The notes: generated by a model not told the origin, from the letters alone. 64,000 nt of DNA from Dokdonella sp. (GCA_023228465.1 JALOBC010000015.1:16515-80514), one strand, 5' to 3'. Shown: positions 1 through 9,685, numbered from the stretch's first letter. Numbers and translations: made by a program.

Positions 1-944
1 CGCCAGACGTCGGCGGCAGCGGCGAACCGCACCAGCAGGAAGTTGCCCTGGGAGGGATGGACGCGGCGCACGCCGGCGGCGCGGCCCAGCGCACGGGTCA
101 TGCGCTCGCGCTCGATGCAGACGGCGCGCACGCAGGCTTCGGTGCGCTCGCGCGCAGCCGGCGCCAACGCGGCCAGCGCCAACTCGACTGCCGGCGTGGC
201 CAGCGGATAGGGTGCCTGGCAGTGGCCGAGCAGCCCGACCAGCGCCGGGTCGCCGATCACGCAACCCACGCGCGCGCCCGCCAGCGCGTGCGCCTTGGAC
301 AGGGTGCGCAGTACCAGCAGGTTGTCGTGCGACGCGAGGAGCGCAAGCGCCGAGGCCACGCTGGAAAACTCTCCATAGGCCTCGTCGACGACCACGGCAG
401 CCTTGCCGGCGAGACCTGCCGCAAGCATGGCGAGATCCGCAGGCCTCACGCCGTGCCCGGTGGGATTGCCCGGCGAGCAGACGAACACCAGCCTGGCCTC
501 GCTGCGCCGCGCCGCAGTGATGACGGCGGGGATGTCCAGCGAGAACCCGCCCGCGCCATCGCACAGCGGTACGTCGATGACCGGCGCGCCATGCAGGCGG
601 GCGCTGATGGCATACATGCCAAAGGTCGGCGTGGAGATGATCACGGCATCGCGACCGGGCCGGCAGAGCGCGCGCACCAGCAGGTCGATCGCCTCGTCGC
701 TGCCGCGGCAGGGCAGCAGGCGCGCGGGCGCGACCCCATGGAGATCGGCCAGCGCGTCACGCAGGGCCATGGACTGCGCAGCGGGATAACGCCGGCAGCG
801 CCCTGCCGCGTCCGCAGCATTCGGCCATGGGTTCTCGTTGGCGTCCAGGTGGATGCTCGCGGCCACGGCCTCGCGACGCGCCGAGGCGTAGCCGCCGAAG
901 TCGCGCAGATCCTCGCGCACCAGGTCCAGCGCGGAAGCGCTCAT
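1..944 (-). CDS. hisC: Histidinol-phosphate aminotransferase, C-terminus cut by the window edge
   Basis: A PLP-dependent class I/II aminotransferase that converts imidazole-acetol phosphate and glutamate to histidinol phosphate in cytosolic histidine synthesis. About 314 residues are present, against roughly 350-360 for the family, so about 40 C-terminal residues lie outside the window. Visible motifs are [11 protein letters not shown] near the N-terminus, SPGNPTG, DEAYGEF, and [11 protein letters not shown] with the PLP-binding lysine at residue 217. The ATG at 944 overlaps the hisD stop in an ATGA arrangement, which fixes the start and implies translational coupling in hisG-hisD-hisC. Identity is clear from motifs and context. 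Confidence 0.95.
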   Translation of the reverse strand, partial: MSASALDLVREDLRDFGGYASARREAVAASIHLDANENPWPNAADAAGRCRRYPAAQSMALRDALADLHGVAPARLLPCRGSDEAIDLLVRALCRPGRDAVIISTPTFGMYAISARLHGAPVIDVPLCDGAGGFSLDIPAVITAARRSEARLVFVCSPGNPTGHGVRPADLAMLAAGLAGKAAVVVDEAYGEFSSVASALALLASHDNLLVLRTLSKAHALAGARVGCVIGDPALVGLLGHCQAPYPLATPAVELALAALAPAARERTEACVRAVCIERERMTRALGRAAGVRRVHPSQGNFLLVRFAAAADVW

Positions 945-2254
945 GCCATGGCCTCCAGCCGCGCCAGGCGCCGCGATACGGCGGCGGCATGGGCGTCCAG
1001 CCCTTCGGCCCGGGCCAGCGTGACGGCGTCGGCACCGATGCCGCGCAGCCCCTGGGCGTCGACTTCCTGCACGCTGATCCAGGTCTGGAAGCTCGCGACC
1101 GACAGCCCGCTGAAGGCGCGCGCTGCGCCATGGGTCGGCAGGACGTGGTTGGTGCCGCTGCAGTAGTCGCCGAGCGTCTCGGGAGCATGGTCGCCGAGGA
1201 ACACCGACCCGGCACTGGCCACCGCATCCAGCCAGCGCCGCGGCGCGCGCACGGCGAGGATCAGGTGCTCGGGCGCGTAGGCGTTGGAAATGCGCATCGC
1301 GGCGGCGATGTCCGGCACGCGCACGAGGCGCGCGTGGCGCAGCGAGCGCGCGAGGATCTCGGCACGCGCGAGCGTCGGCGCCTGGCGGCCGATCTCTCCG
1401 GCCACCGCGGCGAGCAGGCGCGGGCAGTCGCTGAGGAGGATGGCCTGGGAATCGGGTCCGTGCTCGGCCTGTGCCAGCAGGTCGGCGGCAACAAACTCGG
1501 CATCGGCGCCGGCATCGGCAATGACCAGCACTTCGGAAGGTCCGGCCGGCAGGTCGATGGCGACGCCTTCGGCACCGACCTGCCGCTTGGCTTCGCTGAC
1601 ATGGGCATTGCCCGGGCCGAACAGCTTGTCGCAGCGCGGCACCCCGCCCACGCCGTAGGCCATGGCGCCGATCGCCTGCACGCCGCCGAGCAGGAAGACG
1701 CGCTCGATGCCACAGGCTGCCGCGGCGCAGAGCACGGCCGGGTCTGCGCTGCCGTCGCGACGCGGCGGCGTGCACAACACGATGTCCTGGCAGCCGGCGA
1801 GACGCGCGGGCACGCCGAGCATCAGGGCGGTGGAAGGGAGCGGCGCCGAACCGGCCGGCACGTACAGCCCGACCCGCGCAATGGGGCGTGGCAGCCGCTC
1901 GCAGAGGACGCCGGGGGCGGTCTGCAGGGCATAGCCGGCGGCCATGCCCGCGCGATGGAACGCCTCGATGCGCGCGTACGCGGCCTGCATGGCCGCCGCC
2001 AGCCCGGCTGGCAGTTCGCGGCGCGCGCGGGCGAAGTCCCCAGGCGCCACCTCCAGGCATTCCAGCGCGCAGCCGTCGAAGCGTGCGGTCAGCGCGCGCA
2101 GCACCGGCGCGCCGCCGGTGCGCACCTCGCGCAGCAGGACCGCGACCTCCTCGCGCAGCCGCGTCTCGCCCACGGCCGTCGGCCGTTCCAGCAGCGCGCG
2201 CCGCGCTGCGCCGTCCAGCGCGTCCCAGTCGTGCACTTCCGGCAGCATCGTCAT
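941..2254 (-). CDS. hisD: Histidinol dehydrogenase
   Basis: A zinc-dependent NAD enzyme that oxidises L-histidinol in two steps to L-histidine, the last reactions of the pathway. The protein is 437 residues, close to the 434 of E. coli. It has the family segments [41 protein letters not shown] (zinc-side Gln and His), and NAYAPEHL with the catalytic pair Glu329-His330. The ATG at 2254 overlaps the hisG stop (ATGA). A reading frame extends much further upstream, but that part runs antisense through hisG in another frame and does not look like protein, so I take the short start. Confidence 0.97.
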   Translation of the reverse strand: MTMLPEVHDWDALDGAARRALLERPTAVGETRLREEVAVLLREVRTGGAPVLRALTARFDGCALECLEVAPGDFARARRELPAGLAAAMQAAYARIEAFHRAGMAAGYALQTAPGVLCERLPRPIARVGLYVPAGSAPLPSTALMLGVPARLAGCQDIVLCTPPRRDGSADPAVLCAAAACGIERVFLLGGVQAIGAMAYGVGGVPRCDKLFGPGNAHVSEAKRQVGAEGVAIDLPAGPSEVLVIADAGADAEFVAADLLAQAEHGPDSQAILLSDCPRLLAAVAGEIGRQAPTLARAEILARSLRHARLVRVPDIAAAMRISNAYAPEHLILAVRAPRRWLDAVASAGSVFLGDHAPETLGDYCSGTNHVLPTHGAARAFSGLSVASFQTWISVQEVDAQGLRGIGADAVTLARAEGLDAHAAAVSRRLARLEAMA

Positions 2255-3150
2255 AGCAGCATCTGCTCGACGGGCAACACCAGCATGCGCCGCGCGCCGG
2301 CCTGGCGCAGGTCCTCCAGCTGCCGCCAGGTCACGGCACCGGGGCACAGGGCCTGCAGCGCGACGACGTCGCTGTGCCCTTCGACCGCACTCACGCTCGG
2401 CGTCACGCCGGCCGGCAGCAGGCCGGCGATGGCCTGCAACTGGGTACGCTGCGCCTCGAGCATCAACAGGCGCGCATCCTGGCCGCCGAGCGCGCCGTCG
2501 ATGCGGCGCAGCAGCAGGTCGCGCAGGGCATCGCGCGCATCGCCGAACGCCGCGTGCGTGCCGGCCAGCACTGCCTCGCTGCGCAGCACCACCGCGACTT
2601 CGCGCAGCTGGTTGGCGGCGAGTGTCGCGCCCGAAGAGACCAGGTCGCAGATCGCCTCCGCCTTGCCCAGGCGCGGCGCGATTTCGACCGACCCGGACAG
2701 CGTCACCACCTCTGCGTTCACGCAGTTGTCGCGCAGCCAGGCATGCAGCAGGGCGGGATGCGAGGTGGCGATGCGCGCTCCCTGGAGGGTCAGCGGTCCG
2801 TCCCAGGCGGCGTCCACGGGCAGCGCGATGCTCAACCGACATTGCCCGAATCCCAGCGCGCGCAGTTCGACCAGGGCGGGGCGCTCGCCACCCGCGGCCT
2901 GGGCGGCGCGGCGCTCCTCCAGCACGTCACGACCGACCAGCCCGAGCTCGCAGGTGCCATCATGCAGGAGACCGGGGATATCGTCGTCGCGCACCAGCAA
3001 CAGGTCGATGGGCAGGCTTTCACCCAGGCAGAACAGGCGCTCGCGACCGGCGGCGAACTCGAGGCCGGCGCGCGCCAGCAGGGCGCGGCCCGGCGCGGTC
3101 AGGCGACCGGATTTCTGCGTGGCGACGCGCAGTCGTTCACGTGGCTTCAT
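2251..3150 (-). CDS. hisG: ATP phosphoribosyltransferase, long form
   Basis: Catalyses the committed step of histidine synthesis, condensing ATP with PRPP. At 299 residues it is the long HisG form, with two catalytic lobes and a C-terminal ACT-like regulatory domain, the type usually inhibited by histidine; it does not need HisZ. The start [17 protein letters not shown] and the [26 protein letters not shown] stretch (about residues 155-180) are characteristic. The gene follows the TrpR-like regulator gene by 62 bases and is coupled to hisD by an ATGA overlap. Feedback inhibition is family knowledge and was not read from the sequence. Confidence 0.97.
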   Translation of the reverse strand: MKPRERLRVATQKSGRLTAPGRALLARAGLEFAAGRERLFCLGESLPIDLLLVRDDDIPGLLHDGTCELGLVGRDVLEERRAAQAAGGERPALVELRALGFGQCRLSIALPVDAAWDGPLTLQGARIATSHPALLHAWLRDNCVNAEVVTLSGSVEIAPRLGKAEAICDLVSSGATLAANQLREVAVVLRSEAVLAGTHAAFGDARDALRDLLLRRIDGALGGQDARLLMLEAQRTQLQAIAGLLPAGVTPSVSAVEGHSDVVALQALCPGAVTWRQLEDLRQAGARRMLVLPVEQMLL

Positions 3151-3212
3151 GGGACATCCAGGAGCGGGAGGGAGGCTGGAGCGGAGAGGACGGGTCGAGC
3201 GGGGCCGCGCAG

Positions 3213-3533
3213 TCAGCTACGGTGTCGATGCAGTCCCAGGGCCGTGGCCGCCTGGCGGTAGCCACCGGCGCCGCTGCTCAGGCAGCGCGCGACGCGACCG
3301 ATGGTGGTGACGCTGACGCCGGTGCGCTGGTGGATGTCGCGGTAGGGGAGTTCTTCGAGCAGCAGCGGCACGACCTGCCAGCGGTCGGCCATGGCCTCGA
3401 GCTCCGCCGGCGTGCACAGATCCGTGAGCAGCGCATGCAGGTCCTCGCGCGTGCGCACGGCAAGCAACGCCTCGACAAGCCCGTCGAGGGCGGCGTCGCG
3501 TGCGGCGGAGGTGCGGGCGGGCGGACGTTTCAC
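3213..3533 (-). CDS. TrpR/YerC-family DNA-binding regulator of the his operon
   Basis: A small helix-turn-helix protein of the Trp-repressor superfamily (YerC/YecD type), about 106 residues from the GTG at 3533. The TrpR-like core runs LLTDLCTPAELEAMADRW, then the recognition-helix part YRDIHQRTGVSVTTIGRVARCLSSG. The open frame extends to an ATG at 3578, but that extension would place a strong palindrome (3548-3571) inside the gene, so the GTG followed by KRPP is preferred. Neither start has a clear ribosome binding site. TrpR-family regulators preceding hisG have been predicted as histidine repressors (HisR) in this order. That role fits the position and palindrome but is inferred. Confidence 0.85.
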   Translation of the reverse strand: MKRPPARTSAARDAALDGLVEALLAVRTREDLHALLTDLCTPAELEAMADRWQVVPLLLEELPYRDIHQRTGVSVTTIGRVARCLSSGAGGYRQAATALGLHRHRS

Positions 3534-3547
3534 CGGCAAGACAGACC

Positions 3548-3571
3548 AATGTAATAGCGCGTTAATACATT
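3548..3571. promoter_or_regulatory. Candidate operator palindrome for the his-operon regulator
   Basis: A 24-base near-perfect palindrome (20 of 24 positions match its own reverse complement) with arms AATGTA...TACATT around a central CGCG. It lies 15 bases upstream of the preferred GTG start of the TrpR-like gene and touches the candidate -10 box. The architecture matches autorepression by a dimeric TrpR-family protein. Seen directly: symmetry and position. Inferred: the bound protein. Confidence 0.6.
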
Positions 3572-3598
3572 GAAGCATGCGGCCTCGGGAAACGTCAA
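3569..3598 (-). promoter_or_regulatory. Candidate sigma70 promoter of the his operon
   Basis: On the minus strand TTGACG (3598-3593) is followed after 18 bases by TTCAAT (3574-3569). The -35 matches consensus at 5 of 6 positions and the -10 at 4 of 6. Transcription would start around 3562, inside the palindrome, giving a short leader before the GTG at 3533. Assigned by eye. Confidence 0.4.
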
Positions 3599-3658
3599 GC
3601 GGCGTGCGTCGATGGCCTGGCGTTGCGCCGTTCCTGCACGCGAATGGCGTGTTCCGCA

Positions 3659-3678
3659 GCGGGCGGCCTTGCGCCCGC
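3659..3678 (-). terminator. GC-rich hairpin between the moxR and his operons
   Basis: GCGGGCG and CGCCCGC form a perfect 7-base stem with a 6-base loop in the 175-base gap after the last moxR-operon gene. There is no T-run, so a role in stopping transcription is only possible. Confidence 0.25.
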
Positions 3679-3753
3679 CCCTGCCCGGCGCTCGCCAGGA
3701 ACCCGATTCACTTGGCGGGCACCGCACTGCAGCGGGCCGCGAGGCGCTGCGCC

Positions 3754-5526
3754 TCAGGTGTTAACGCGGTCCTCGCGCACACCGCGCTCCAGCCACCACA
3801 GCACGCCGACCGCAGCAAGGAACGCGAGGAAGAAGGGCCAGCGCGGCCACGGCCAGATTCTTGTCCCGGCAAGCTTCACGGGCCCGCCACCGGACACCAG
3901 CTCTGCGGTCGCCGCCTGTTGCTCCGCATGCGCGAGCGCAGCAGCCTCGCCGTGATCGCGCACCCATACCGGCACGTCCTCGCCGGCGCTGGAGAGCACG
4001 TGCCAGCCGGCGCTGCGCGGCCACCAGCCGGCGCAGCCCGCCGCGTCCGGGGTCAGCGACTCGGCTGCGCCATTTGCCGGGCGCACGCTTGCGTCGGCGG
4101 CGAGCGCACACACGCGCACCCGCTCATCGCGCCTGGGGTCGGGCGACAGCTCGGGCAGCGGCCTGCCGCGCGGCCGCGCGATGGCCTGGAAGACACCGCT
4201 CCAGAGCGAGCCGAAGGCCGCGGGACTCCCCGCCAGTTGCAGGCGTTCGCTGTCGGCCAGCAGCCACACGCCGACCCGTCCCTGTCCGCGGCCACGCAGC
4301 CACGCCGCGGTGCCGCCATCGGCCATCCGCAGCAGCGGCGCGACGTCCGCGGCATGTACCGTCCAGGGTAGGCGCGTGAGCGGGATGTCGGCGGCCAGCG
4401 GTTGGCCGACGAGCGGCGCCGGCGACCCGGGCTTGTCGGCCTGCAGCGGCACGCCGAGTGTGGCCCAGTCATCCACGGCGCGCTTGTCGGCCTGCAGCGG
4501 CACGCCGAGCGTGGCCCAGTCATCCACGGCGCGCTCGACGGCCGCGTCGCCGGCGGCGCCGCGCAGGCGCAGCAACAGGCCCATGCCGCCACGTACCGCT
4601 GCCTCCACACGCGCCCTGGCATCGGCAGCCAGAGCCGACCAGGCGCGCGCGTCGATGATGGCGAGATCGACCTGGGCGAGCGCCGCGGCGTCGAGCGGCG
4701 CGGCGCCTTCGCGCAGGTCGATGCCGGCGCTGAGTGCGACGCGGCTGGCCAGGTCAAGCCCGGCATCCTGCATCCAGCGGCGCAGGTACTTGAGTTCCGG
4801 ATCCGGTGCGCCGGCAAGCAGCAGCACGCGCAACGGCGCTCCAGGCAGGGCGGCGATCGGCACTGGCACGTCCTCGACGCGCTCGCCTGCCGGGTCGAGG
4901 ATCCGCAGACGAAACAGCGCGGGCCCCGCGGCCTTGGCCAGCGCGGCCAACTGGAAGCGGCCGTCCGCGGAGAGGCTGGCCGACGCGACCGGCGCGCCGG
5001 CGGGGTCGGCAAGTTCCACGCGCCCGCCGGGCGCCCCCTCCACCCGTCCCGTGACCGTCCACGCCTCGCCCGCGCGGACAGCCTGCGGCGCGGCGAGCTC
5101 GACCAGGCCACGCGGAAGCGGCGCCGGCTCGAAACGCCGGACCCGCCCGCGCGCCGCGTCGCGGTCACGTGCAGGCAGACCCAGTCCCACCACCCACAGG
5201 TCACGCGCCTCGGGGAAACGCCGCAGCGCGGTGGCAAGGTCGGGGACCGGTACGGCATTCGCCAGGCGGGGCGCGCCCGGCAGCCGCACGCGATCGCCCC
5301 CGCGCGGCAGGGCATCGCGCTGCACGCGCGTCGCTCCCGGCGTGACGACGATGAGCGAAGCGCCCACGGTCGGCTCGGTCATGGTCGGTGGAAGCAGCGT
5401 CAGGTAGAGCGCGGCGGTGGCGGCGACCAGCAGCGCGGCGCGCGCGATCCGCTGCCGCCCGCGCGTGCACCAGAGCCCGAGCAGCAGCGCCAGGCCAAGC
5501 AGGGCGAGCGTCGCGTCCGCGATCAT
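3754..5526 (-). CDS. Membrane-anchored protein of unknown function, last gene of the moxR operon
   Basis: A 590-residue protein, not recognised as a named family. Two hydrophobic segments near the N-terminus (about residues 4-18 and 30-45) and one near the C-terminus (WPFFLAFLAAVGVLWWLERG) bracket a large soluble part of probable periplasmic domains. An IDLREGAAPL...DLAIIDARAW stretch resembles the amidotransferase-like fold of membrane proteins often found in such operons. The ATG at 5526 overlaps the DUF4175 stop (ATGA). An exact 17-residue repeat (RAVDDWATLGVPLQADK twice) comes from a tandem DNA duplication at 4432-4533. The frame stays open through it, so the gene is probably intact. Confidence 0.8.
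   Translation of the reverse strand: MIADATLALLGLALLLGLWCTRGRQRIARAALLVAATAALYLTLLPPTMTEPTVGASLIVVTPGATRVQRDALPRGGDRVRLPGAPRLANAVPVPDLATALRRFPEARDLWVVGLGLPARDRDAARGRVRRFEPAPLPRGLVELAAPQAVRAGEAWTVTGRVEGAPGGRVELADPAGAPVASASLSADGRFQLAALAKAAGPALFRLRILDPAGERVEDVPVPIAALPGAPLRVLLLAGAPDPELKYLRRWMQDAGLDLASRVALSAGIDLREGAAPLDAAALAQVDLAIIDARAWSALAADARARVEAAVRGGMGLLLRLRGAAGDAAVERAVDDWATLGVPLQADKRAVDDWATLGVPLQADKPGSPAPLVGQPLAADIPLTRLPWTVHAADVAPLLRMADGGTAAWLRGRGQGRVGVWLLADSERLQLAGSPAAFGSLWSGVFQAIARPRGRPLPELSPDPRRDERVRVCALAADASVRPANGAAESLTPDAAGCAGWWPRSAGWHVLSSAGEDVPVWVRDHGEAAALAHAEQQAATAELVSGGGPVKLAGTRIWPWPRWPFFLAFLAAVGVLWWLERGVREDRVNT
4432..4533. repeat. Two tandem copies of a 51-base unit inside a coding region
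   Basis: Units 4432-4482 and 4483-4533 are identical except for one base (GAGTGTGG against GAGCGTGG). The length is a multiple of three, so the host gene gains 17 residues and keeps its frame. Near identity suggests a recent duplication. Confidence 0.95.
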
Positions 5527-7637
5527 GGGGAAGGCTCCGGCATGCCATGCAGGCGTTCGAGGCGTTCGAGCCAGGCGCGCCCGAGCGCATCGGGTTCGCG
5601 GCGTGGTCCGGTGACGGGCGGCGGTACCGCCAACAAAGGCCACAGGCGGGCGCGCAATTCCCGTCGGCACGCGTTGCAGGCCGGATCGGCGCGGGCGCGA
5701 TCGAGCGCGACCATGGCTTCCAGCGCATCGCCGCGTTCGCGCTGGCGCGCAGCAAGCTGGTCTTCGAGAGCATTCCAGTCGGGTGCACCCACGCCGGCCA
5801 GCGCCTGCCACGCCTGGCCCAGTGCCTGCGCTCCGCCGGTGGCCGGCGCCAGCGTGCCGCGGACGTCGGCCAGGCCCTCGCGATCGCCGCTGAGGCGGCG
5901 GCTCTCGTCCGGCACCGGCAGCTCGAGCCCCACGCGGGCGAGGTAGATGCGCGAGGCCTGCTGCACCTGCTTGATGAAGTCCAGCGCGCGGTACTCAAAA
6001 GGGAGCGCCAGGGCGGGTTCACCCTGGCGCAGGTGCAGTTCGGCCTGCCACATTTCGGCCAGCGCGGATTTCAGGATCGCCCGGGTCTGCGGATCGAGCA
6101 GGGTCGCCGCCTCGGCGCTGTCATGCGTATGACCGTATTCGGCGAGCACGTCACCGGCGTCGCCCATGCGCGGCGGCGCCGATGGCTCATGCGTTGCGCC
6201 ATGCTCATGCGCATCGTGATCCTGAGGACCGCCTTCGCCGCGCTGCCCGGCCGTCTCCGATTCCTCGCCGAGGAACTGGCCATAGCGCAGGCGCAGGATC
6301 TTCTGGTCCACGCCAATGGCGTCGGAGCGGTCGAGAAACCGCTCGGCGCCGAGCGTCGTCCGCGCCGCGACCAGTGCTTCGCTGTCGATGATGATCTGGC
6401 GCTGGCTGCGAAAGTACGCTGGCAGGGTGCGTTGCACCACCCCGTCCAGATCCGCCACATCCGCCGGCGCCGCGGCCGGCCAGCGCAGGATGAAGCTGGC
6501 GCTGCGCGTGATGTTGGGCGCCGGTTCGCGGTTGTCGCGCACCAGCACGCGCACGATCAGATCGTCGCCTTCGGCGAAGTCCAACGCGGCAAGATCGAGG
6601 GTGTGCCGGTAGCGGACGTGCCGCGTGCCGTCCAGGGCAGTGCCGTCCAGGTCAACGGTCTGCGCCCTGACCTGCACGCTGTCACCGCTGATCTGGGCGA
6701 GCTCCACGGCAAGCTGCGCGCCGGCGATGCCGTAGTCGTCCGTTGCCTCGACGTCCAGCGTCCACTCGGTCTGTCCACTCGCCAGCAGGCTGAGCGTGTG
6801 CTCCGGTGCCGACACGCGGACTGTCGGCGCCTGGTCGGCGATGACATCCAGCCGGTGCAATCCGCCTTTCAACGCGGGTGCGCCAGTCAGTTCGACGCGG
6901 TAGAGCGTGGATTCGGCCAACGCCAGCCCGCCGCGCCAGGCGCCATCCCCGCGCTCCAGCGGCACGCGCCGCCCATCGTGCAGCACCAGCGCCGCCGCGC
7001 GCGGCTCCGGCGCGAAGCGCAGCTGCCAGGTGAGCTGCGCGCCGGCAGGCACCTCGGCGTCCAGCGCCGGAACTTCGCGCGCGCCCAAACCGGTGTAGGC
7101 CGGTGGAACGATGCGCACGCGCGCCTGCACCAGGCGCGTGGCGAGCGTCTCGGCAGGCTGGCCAGCGGCAGACCCTGCGGCCGAGCGCGGCGCGGGTGCC
7201 CACAGCCAACCCGCCAGCAGCACGCCGAGTGCCGCGCCCCAGGCGATCCCCAGCGCGCCGCGCGGCCAGACAGGACGCGCGTCCACGCCCTGCTCGGCCA
7301 GGCGCCGCTGGAGGCGCTGGCGCTGCAGGCCGGCCAGCGGCGTCAGCCTGCGCGGATCATGCGTAAGCAAGGCGGCGCTGTCTTCCATGCGCGGATCGAG
7401 GGCATCGAGCCGGCGTGCCAGCCAGGCAGCATCGGTGCTCCGCCAGGTGCGCCAGGCGAGCAGCCCGAGCAAGACCGCGCCGCCGAACGCGGCCGCGCAG
7501 GCCGCAGCGATGCCGGTCTGGCGCCCGAACAGCGCGACCAGCGCCAGCATCAAGGGCAGCAGCAGCGCGATGCGGATGGCGATACGGCGCCTGGCCACCG
7601 ACCGGCGCAGGCGGGTAATGGGTCGATCGACGATCAT
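5523..7637 (-). CDS. DUF4175-family membrane protein
   Basis: A 704-residue protein. Two transmembrane helices (about residues 20-62) are followed by a cytosolic-looking SxxWLARRLDxLDPRMEDSAALL segment, a third helix (about 125-145), then a long periplasmic part with PPAYTGLG, a family signature. Function is unknown; the family sits in moxR-DUF58-BatA operons linked to envelope integrity and stress. Around residues 470-505 there is a histidine-rich insert (DHDAHEHGATHEP and YGHTHD). The ATG at 7637 overlaps the upstream stop, and its own stop overlaps the next ATG. A very long open frame continuing upstream to 8819 is antisense-like sequence and was rejected. Confidence 0.85.
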   Translation of the reverse strand: MIVDRPITRLRRSVARRRIAIRIALLLPLMLALVALFGRQTGIAAACAAAFGGAVLLGLLAWRTWRSTDAAWLARRLDALDPRMEDSAALLTHDPRRLTPLAGLQRQRLQRRLAEQGVDARPVWPRGALGIAWGAALGVLLAGWLWAPAPRSAAGSAAGQPAETLATRLVQARVRIVPPAYTGLGAREVPALDAEVPAGAQLTWQLRFAPEPRAAALVLHDGRRVPLERGDGAWRGGLALAESTLYRVELTGAPALKGGLHRLDVIADQAPTVRVSAPEHTLSLLASGQTEWTLDVEATDDYGIAGAQLAVELAQISGDSVQVRAQTVDLDGTALDGTRHVRYRHTLDLAALDFAEGDDLIVRVLVRDNREPAPNITRSASFILRWPAAAPADVADLDGVVQRTLPAYFRSQRQIIIDSEALVAARTTLGAERFLDRSDAIGVDQKILRLRYGQFLGEESETAGQRGEGGPQDHDAHEHGATHEPSAPPRMGDAGDVLAEYGHTHDSAEAATLLDPQTRAILKSALAEMWQAELHLRQGEPALALPFEYRALDFIKQVQQASRIYLARVGLELPVPDESRRLSGDREGLADVRGTLAPATGGAQALGQAWQALAGVGAPDWNALEDQLAARQRERGDALEAMVALDRARADPACNACRRELRARLWPLLAVPPPVTGPRREPDALGRAWLERLERLHGMPEPSP

Positions 7638-8794
7638 CGCGGGGACCTGCGCCAGCCGAGCGCGATCAGTCGCTCCAGCAGGAACGTTGCGGCGATGAGC
7701 GCCACCAGCCAGGCATCCAGCGAATGCACCGAGTGCCTTGGCGGCAAGGCCTCGCCCGCCATGCCCGGATCGAGCGTCGGGCGCAGCGCCGTCGCGCCCG
7801 CCGCTGTCGGCGCCGGCGGCGGGCCCGCCAGCGCTGCGTGCAGGCGCTGCGGGAAATCGGCGTCCAGCAGCGCGGGCAGATCGTGCGGCGCGAGCGCCCC
7901 GGCCAGGGTGACCAGGCGTCCCGCGCCTTGCCGGCTGGCACTGGCGAGCGGGCGGCCATGGGCATCCGGCCACAACGACGCGCCGGCGGCAGGGCCTGCG
8001 CCCACAACCAGCGCGGTGCCGCCCTGCTCCAGCCAGCGGTCCAGCGCCGGCGCTGGCGGCGCCAGCCACACCAGCCAGTCCGCGGTCGGCGGAACCGCTT
8101 GCCCGGCCGGCGCGGCGTCCAGCGTGTAGCGACCCGGTGCAGCCAGGTTCCAGACCGCGACCGCCGCTTCCACATACGTGGCGGACGGCGCCTGATCCGG
8201 CGCTAGGCGCAGCGCCAGCGTGCGGGGCAGCGCCGGCCCGGGCGGACGCGCGGGCATGCGCCCCGGCACGACGCGCCATTCGACCGGGCGCACCAGACGC
8301 GGGCGTTCGCCATCGAGCCCTTCCACCCGCTCGGGCACGATGACGGTGAGCGGGGTGTCCTTCGCCAGCGTAGCATCGAGTTCGCGCAGCAGGCTGGCGC
8401 TCGCTCCCGCCGATGGCGGCGCACCGGTGCCCAGCGCCGGAAAGCCGGGACTCAGCCAATGCCATTCCCCGTCCGACGCCACCGCGGCCCGGGCGCCGAC
8501 CGGATTCACACCCGGGGCGAGGACGATCCACGCGCTTGCCCGGGTGCCGCCGCGCTGCCACACCGGCTGCGCCAGGAGCAGGGCGAGCAAGGCCAGCAGC
8601 AGCAGCCGCACCAGCAGCAGCCAGGGGCGCTGGATGCGTATGCGCCGCTCGGGCCGGGCACGCGGACTGATCCAGCGCAGCGCCGCAAACTCCACGCGCA
8701 CGAGTTCCAGGCGCCGCACCAGGTGGATCCACAGCGGCAGCGCCAGCGCTGCCAGCGCAGCCAGTCCCAGGGGCGCAAGCAGCGCGAGACTCAC
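7634..8794 (-). CDS. BatA-domain membrane protein
   Basis: A 386-residue protein with a BatA (aerotolerance regulator N-terminal) domain: a first helix LLAPLGLAALAALALPLWIHL, then RPERRIRIQRPWLLLVRLLLLALLALLLAQPVW, the typical double-helix start. A soluble region follows and a final helix lies near the C-terminus (LVALIAATFLLERLIAL). The start is GTG at 8794, overlapping the DUF58 stop (GTGA). In relatives BatA works with MoxR AAA+ ATPases and DUF58 proteins at the inner membrane; the substrate is unknown. Confidence 0.88.
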   Translation of the reverse strand: MSLALLAPLGLAALAALALPLWIHLVRRLELVRVEFAALRWISPRARPERRIRIQRPWLLLVRLLLLALLALLLAQPVWQRGGTRASAWIVLAPGVNPVGARAAVASDGEWHWLSPGFPALGTGAPPSAGASASLLRELDATLAKDTPLTVIVPERVEGLDGERPRLVRPVEWRVVPGRMPARPPGPALPRTLALRLAPDQAPSATYVEAAVAVWNLAAPGRYTLDAAPAGQAVPPTADWLVWLAPPAPALDRWLEQGGTALVVGAGPAAGASLWPDAHGRPLASASRQGAGRLVTLAGALAPHDLPALLDADFPQRLHAALAGPPPAPTAAGATALRPTLDPGMAGEALPPRHSVHSLDAWLVALIAATFLLERLIALGWRRSPR

Positions 8795-9678
8795 GGCCCA
8801 CTGCCCCGGTCACCGCCAAACAGCACGCGCAACGGCTCGATCAGGGGCCGGTCGAGCACGTACTCGGCATGCCGGATGCCGGCGGCGGTGAAACGCTGCG
8901 CCAGTCGGGCACGTGCCGCGGCGAAGCGCTCCAGGTAGTCGCGCCGGGCCGCCGCCGCTTCGACGCGCAATTCGCTGCCGGACTCCGGATCGACGAAGCG
9001 GTGGCCACCGGCATAGGGAAAATCCCGCTCACCGGCAGTGAGGAGCTGGATCGACAGCACTTCGCGCCGGGTGGCGGCCAGGCGCAAGGCAAGTTCGACC
9101 ATGCTTTTGTCGAAGAAGTCCGAGAGCAGCAGTACCAATGCCGGCGGCAGCATGCGTTCGAGCATCGGCAACAGGCGCGCAGGATCGGGCAGCGTCGCCG
9201 CGGCGTTCAGCCGCTCGAGCGCCAGCAGGACCTGGTCGCGTTGACGCCGGCCGGCATGCGCGGGCAGGAACAGCGGTGCCGCGCCGCCGACGGCCAGCAA
9301 TCCGAAGCGGTCACCCTGGCGCAGGGCGAGTTCGATGACGCAAGCGGCAAGCTGCCGCGCAGCCTCCAGTCGCGAAGGCGCCGCCGGCCCGGCATCGCGC
9401 TGGCCCATCGAAGCGCTGGTGTCGATCACCAGCCAGACGCCGAGCGCGCTGTCGCGCTCGGCCTCGCGCACGAAATGCCGGTCCGAGCGCGCGTAGAGCT
9501 TCCAGTCGATGCGACGCGGATCATCACCCGGCTCGTAGGCACGGTATTCGGCGAATTCCAGGCCCGCGCCGCGCACGCGGCTGGCGTGCTGGCCAAGGCC
9601 GGCTGCGCCGCCGCGGCGCGAGGCCAGGCGCAGGTCGCGCAACTGGGCGCGCAAGGCGGGCGTAAGCGGCGCCAGCAC
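8791..9678 (-). CDS. DUF58 / von Willebrand A-like protein
   Basis: A 295-residue soluble protein with the DUF58 hallmark EFAEYRAYEPGDDPRRIDWKLYARSD and, just after it, a MIDAS-like VWA start VIDTSASM (D-x-S-x-S). The GTG at 9678 is preferred to an upstream ATG at 9723, which would overlap moxR: GAGG sits 5 bases before the GTG, 7 bases after the moxR stop. DUF58 proteins are the usual partners of MoxR ATPases, which are thought to act as chaperones inserting cofactors or folding VWA proteins. That role is family knowledge. Confidence 0.92.
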   Translation of the reverse strand: MLAPLTPALRAQLRDLRLASRRGGAAGLGQHASRVRGAGLEFAEYRAYEPGDDPRRIDWKLYARSDRHFVREAERDSALGVWLVIDTSASMGQRDAGPAAPSRLEAARQLAACVIELALRQGDRFGLLAVGGAAPLFLPAHAGRRQRDQVLLALERLNAAATLPDPARLLPMLERMLPPALVLLLSDFFDKSMVELALRLAATRREVLSIQLLTAGERDFPYAGGHRFVDPESGSELRVEAAAARRDYLERFAAARARLAQRFTAAGIRHAEYVLDRPLIEPLRVLFGGDRGSGP

Positions 9679-9685
9679 GGAAGCC

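Noticed and set aside
827-3310. An 827-codon plus-strand frame across hisD and hisG
   Set aside because: Low-complexity Arg/Ala/His-rich translation without motifs; the minus-strand his genes explain the region.
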